Positions 63,801 through 64,000 of a stretch of 64,000 nt of DNA are shown piece after piece. Origin of the DNA: CAVQJU01 sp963755195 (GTDB lineage: Bacteria; Acidobacteriota; Vicinamibacteria; Vicinamibacterales; CAVVIG01); the NCBI GenBank assembly GCA_963755195.1, contig CAVWIZ010000002.1:310001-374000 (forward strand). The letters are read 5' to 3'. The notes below the pieces were generated by a model. The model had not been told where the DNA came from and did not search any database. It worked only from the letters and a program-made list of their open reading frames with translations. The first letter of the stretch is position 1. Each line of letters starts with the position of its first letter. The translations under genes and the position numbers were made by a program.

Positions 63801-64000
63801 AACCTCGTGCCGATCGCGCGCGATCTGGCCGAGCTCGGGTTCCGCCTCATCGCGACGCGCGGTACGGCGGCGCACCTGCGTGCGTACGGCCTCGACGTCG
63901 AGGTCGTGTACAAGGTCAACGAAGGGCGGCCGCACATCGCCGACGAGATCGTGAATCGCAAGGTCGATCTCGTCGTCAACACGCCCCTCGGGCGGGAGTC
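60900..64000 (+). CDS. carB: Carbamoyl-phosphate synthase large subunit, cut by the window end
   Basis: ATG 60900 and an open frame to the last base, about 1033 residues, so only about the last 35-40 are missing. N-terminal ATP-grasp half: I-V-I-G-Q-A-C-E-F-D-Y-S-G, T-V-G-G-Q-T-A-L-N-L, G-G-V-G-G-G. Second half: V-V-I-L-G-S-G-P-N-R-I-G-Q-G-I-E-F-D-Y, R-P-S-Y-V-L-G-G-R-A-M. The allosteric MGS-like domain begins near residue 960 (F-V-S-V-N-N-A-D-K). It makes carbamoyl phosphate from bicarbonate, ATP and ammonia. The ribosome site is weak (GTAGAG), and the upstream inverted repeat could modulate it. Confidence 0.97.
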   Translation, partial: MPKRTDLKRILVIGSGPIVIGQACEFDYSGSQACKALRSEGLEVILVNSNPATIMTDPELADRTYVEPLTTEILEAIIARERPDAILPTVGGQTALNLAVDLANAGILDKYGVKLIGASIAAIKVAEDRLLFKDAMREIGLDVPMSGLARSLDEATSLSQTLGFPLVIRPSFTLGGVGGGIAYNVEEFHELAGRGLELSPVHEVLVEESVIGWKEFELEVMRDAADNFVVICSIENIDPMGVHTGDSITVAPILTLSDKEYQRMRDAARLIIRRVGVETGGSNIQFAVNPADGRMVVIEMNPRVSRSSALASKATGFPIAKIAAKLALGYRLDEIRNDITRLTPASFEPTIDYVVVKIPRWNFEKFPQADRTLTTQMKSVGEAMAIGRTFKEAFMKGVRSLELGRSGLLFAPATGDRTEGIAGTEGESDAALRKRLAVPNDRRMWDVFRALDRGWTVEQVHEPTNIDQWFLRQFAEIVELRREAAAAGLDRLTPALTRKLKRSGFGDQEIALALDTTEAAVRERRAAYELKPVYKRVDTCAAEFESFTPYLYSSYEPTCESNPNARPKVVILGSGPNRIGQGIEFDYCCCHAAFALREDGFETVMINCNPETVSTDYDTADRLYFQPLTFEDVMAVIDTESSAGGEVSCLVQFGGQTPLKLSLALQQAGVRILGTSPDSIDLAEDRQRFAALLSKLNITQPRSGTATSREEARDVAAAIGFPVVVRPSYVLGGRAMAIVYDVATLDHYMTYAVDASPEHPVLVDRFLEDAFEFDVDAVADATGAVVIGGIMEHIEAAGIHSGDSSCVVPPFICPERHLQTIRDHTRRIARALGVIGLMNVQFATKDDVVYVLEVNPRASRTVPYLSKATGTPLAKIAAKVMAGKTLAELGLTKDLEVSGVFVKSPVFPFVRFPGVDSILGPEMKSTGEVMGGSSNFGVAFAKAQLAVGQRLPQHGTAFVSVNNADKANLVPIARDLAELGFRLIATRGTAAHLRAYGLDVEVVYKVNEGRPHIADEIVNRKVDLVVNTPLGRE

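Noticed and set aside
60843..63935. A 1030-codon minus-strand open frame
   Set aside because: It is antisense to carB, has no recognisable domain, and is Arg/His/Asp-rich as expected for a GC-driven shadow frame.

Overview
This looks like a chromosomal segment of a GC-rich, Gram-negative, menaquinone-using bacterium. The best guess is Acidobacteriota, near the Vicinamibacteria. This is inferred from gene content: BamA/Skp/LptE and lipid A genes, an aminofutalosine menaquinone pathway, BshC, an ETF to menaquinone oxidoreductase, a secreted carboxypeptidase-regulatory-like repeat protein and a PEGA-domain kinase homologue. I see no phage, transposase, CRISPR array, rRNA or tRNA.

Layout. 1-4.9 kb: envelope/lipid A block (bamA 3' end, lipoprotein, skp, an in-frame fabZ-lpxA fusion, lpxI, a Gfo/Idh oxidoreductase). 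5-13.8 kb: menaquinone block (ubiD-type decarboxylase, SPFH protein, an MqnE-like protein without cysteines, mqnA, mqnC, aminofutalosine deaminase, UbiA-type prenyltransferase, ubiX, menG). 13.9-18.2 kb: TonB-like protein, 25-aa membrane peptide, miaA, deoB, dgt. 18.2-23.3 kb: yceD-rpmF-plsX-fabD-fabG-acpP-fabF. 23.4-27.8 kb: etfB, etfA, membrane Fe-S ETF:quinone oxidoreductase, DUF374 acyltransferase. 27.9-28.6 kb: decayed GNAT gene. 28.8-37 kb: HDAC-family deacetylase, leuS, lptE, holA, rpsT (minus strand), ABC exporter pair. 37.1-44.4 kb, minus strand: lytic transglycosylase, alaS, recX, pilT, ilvE, Ser/Thr kinase. 44.5-45.3 kb: rsmE. 45.3-57.5 kb, minus strand: secreted repeat protein, prmA, dnaJ, grpE, hrcA, amidohydrolase, XdhC-like protein, class A PBP, bshC. 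57.6-64 kb: PEGA pseudokinase, carA, carB (cut by the window end).

The most unusual feature is a set of about 20 short arrays between genes. Each is built from degenerate 7-9 nt words, and most are paired with a reverse-complement array a few bases away, so the transcript could fold into a long imperfect hairpin. At least seven unrelated word families share this layout. Several arrays supply the last codons and stop of the upstream gene, and one lies in frame inside prmA.

Several conserved genes (bshC, hrcA, PBP, transglycosylase, acyltransferase, pseudokinase) carry single-base frameshifts. Nearly all are one-base insertions, and removing the extra base restores family motifs and usual lengths. 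They are most likely consensus errors, so those genes are annotated as intact loci with notes.
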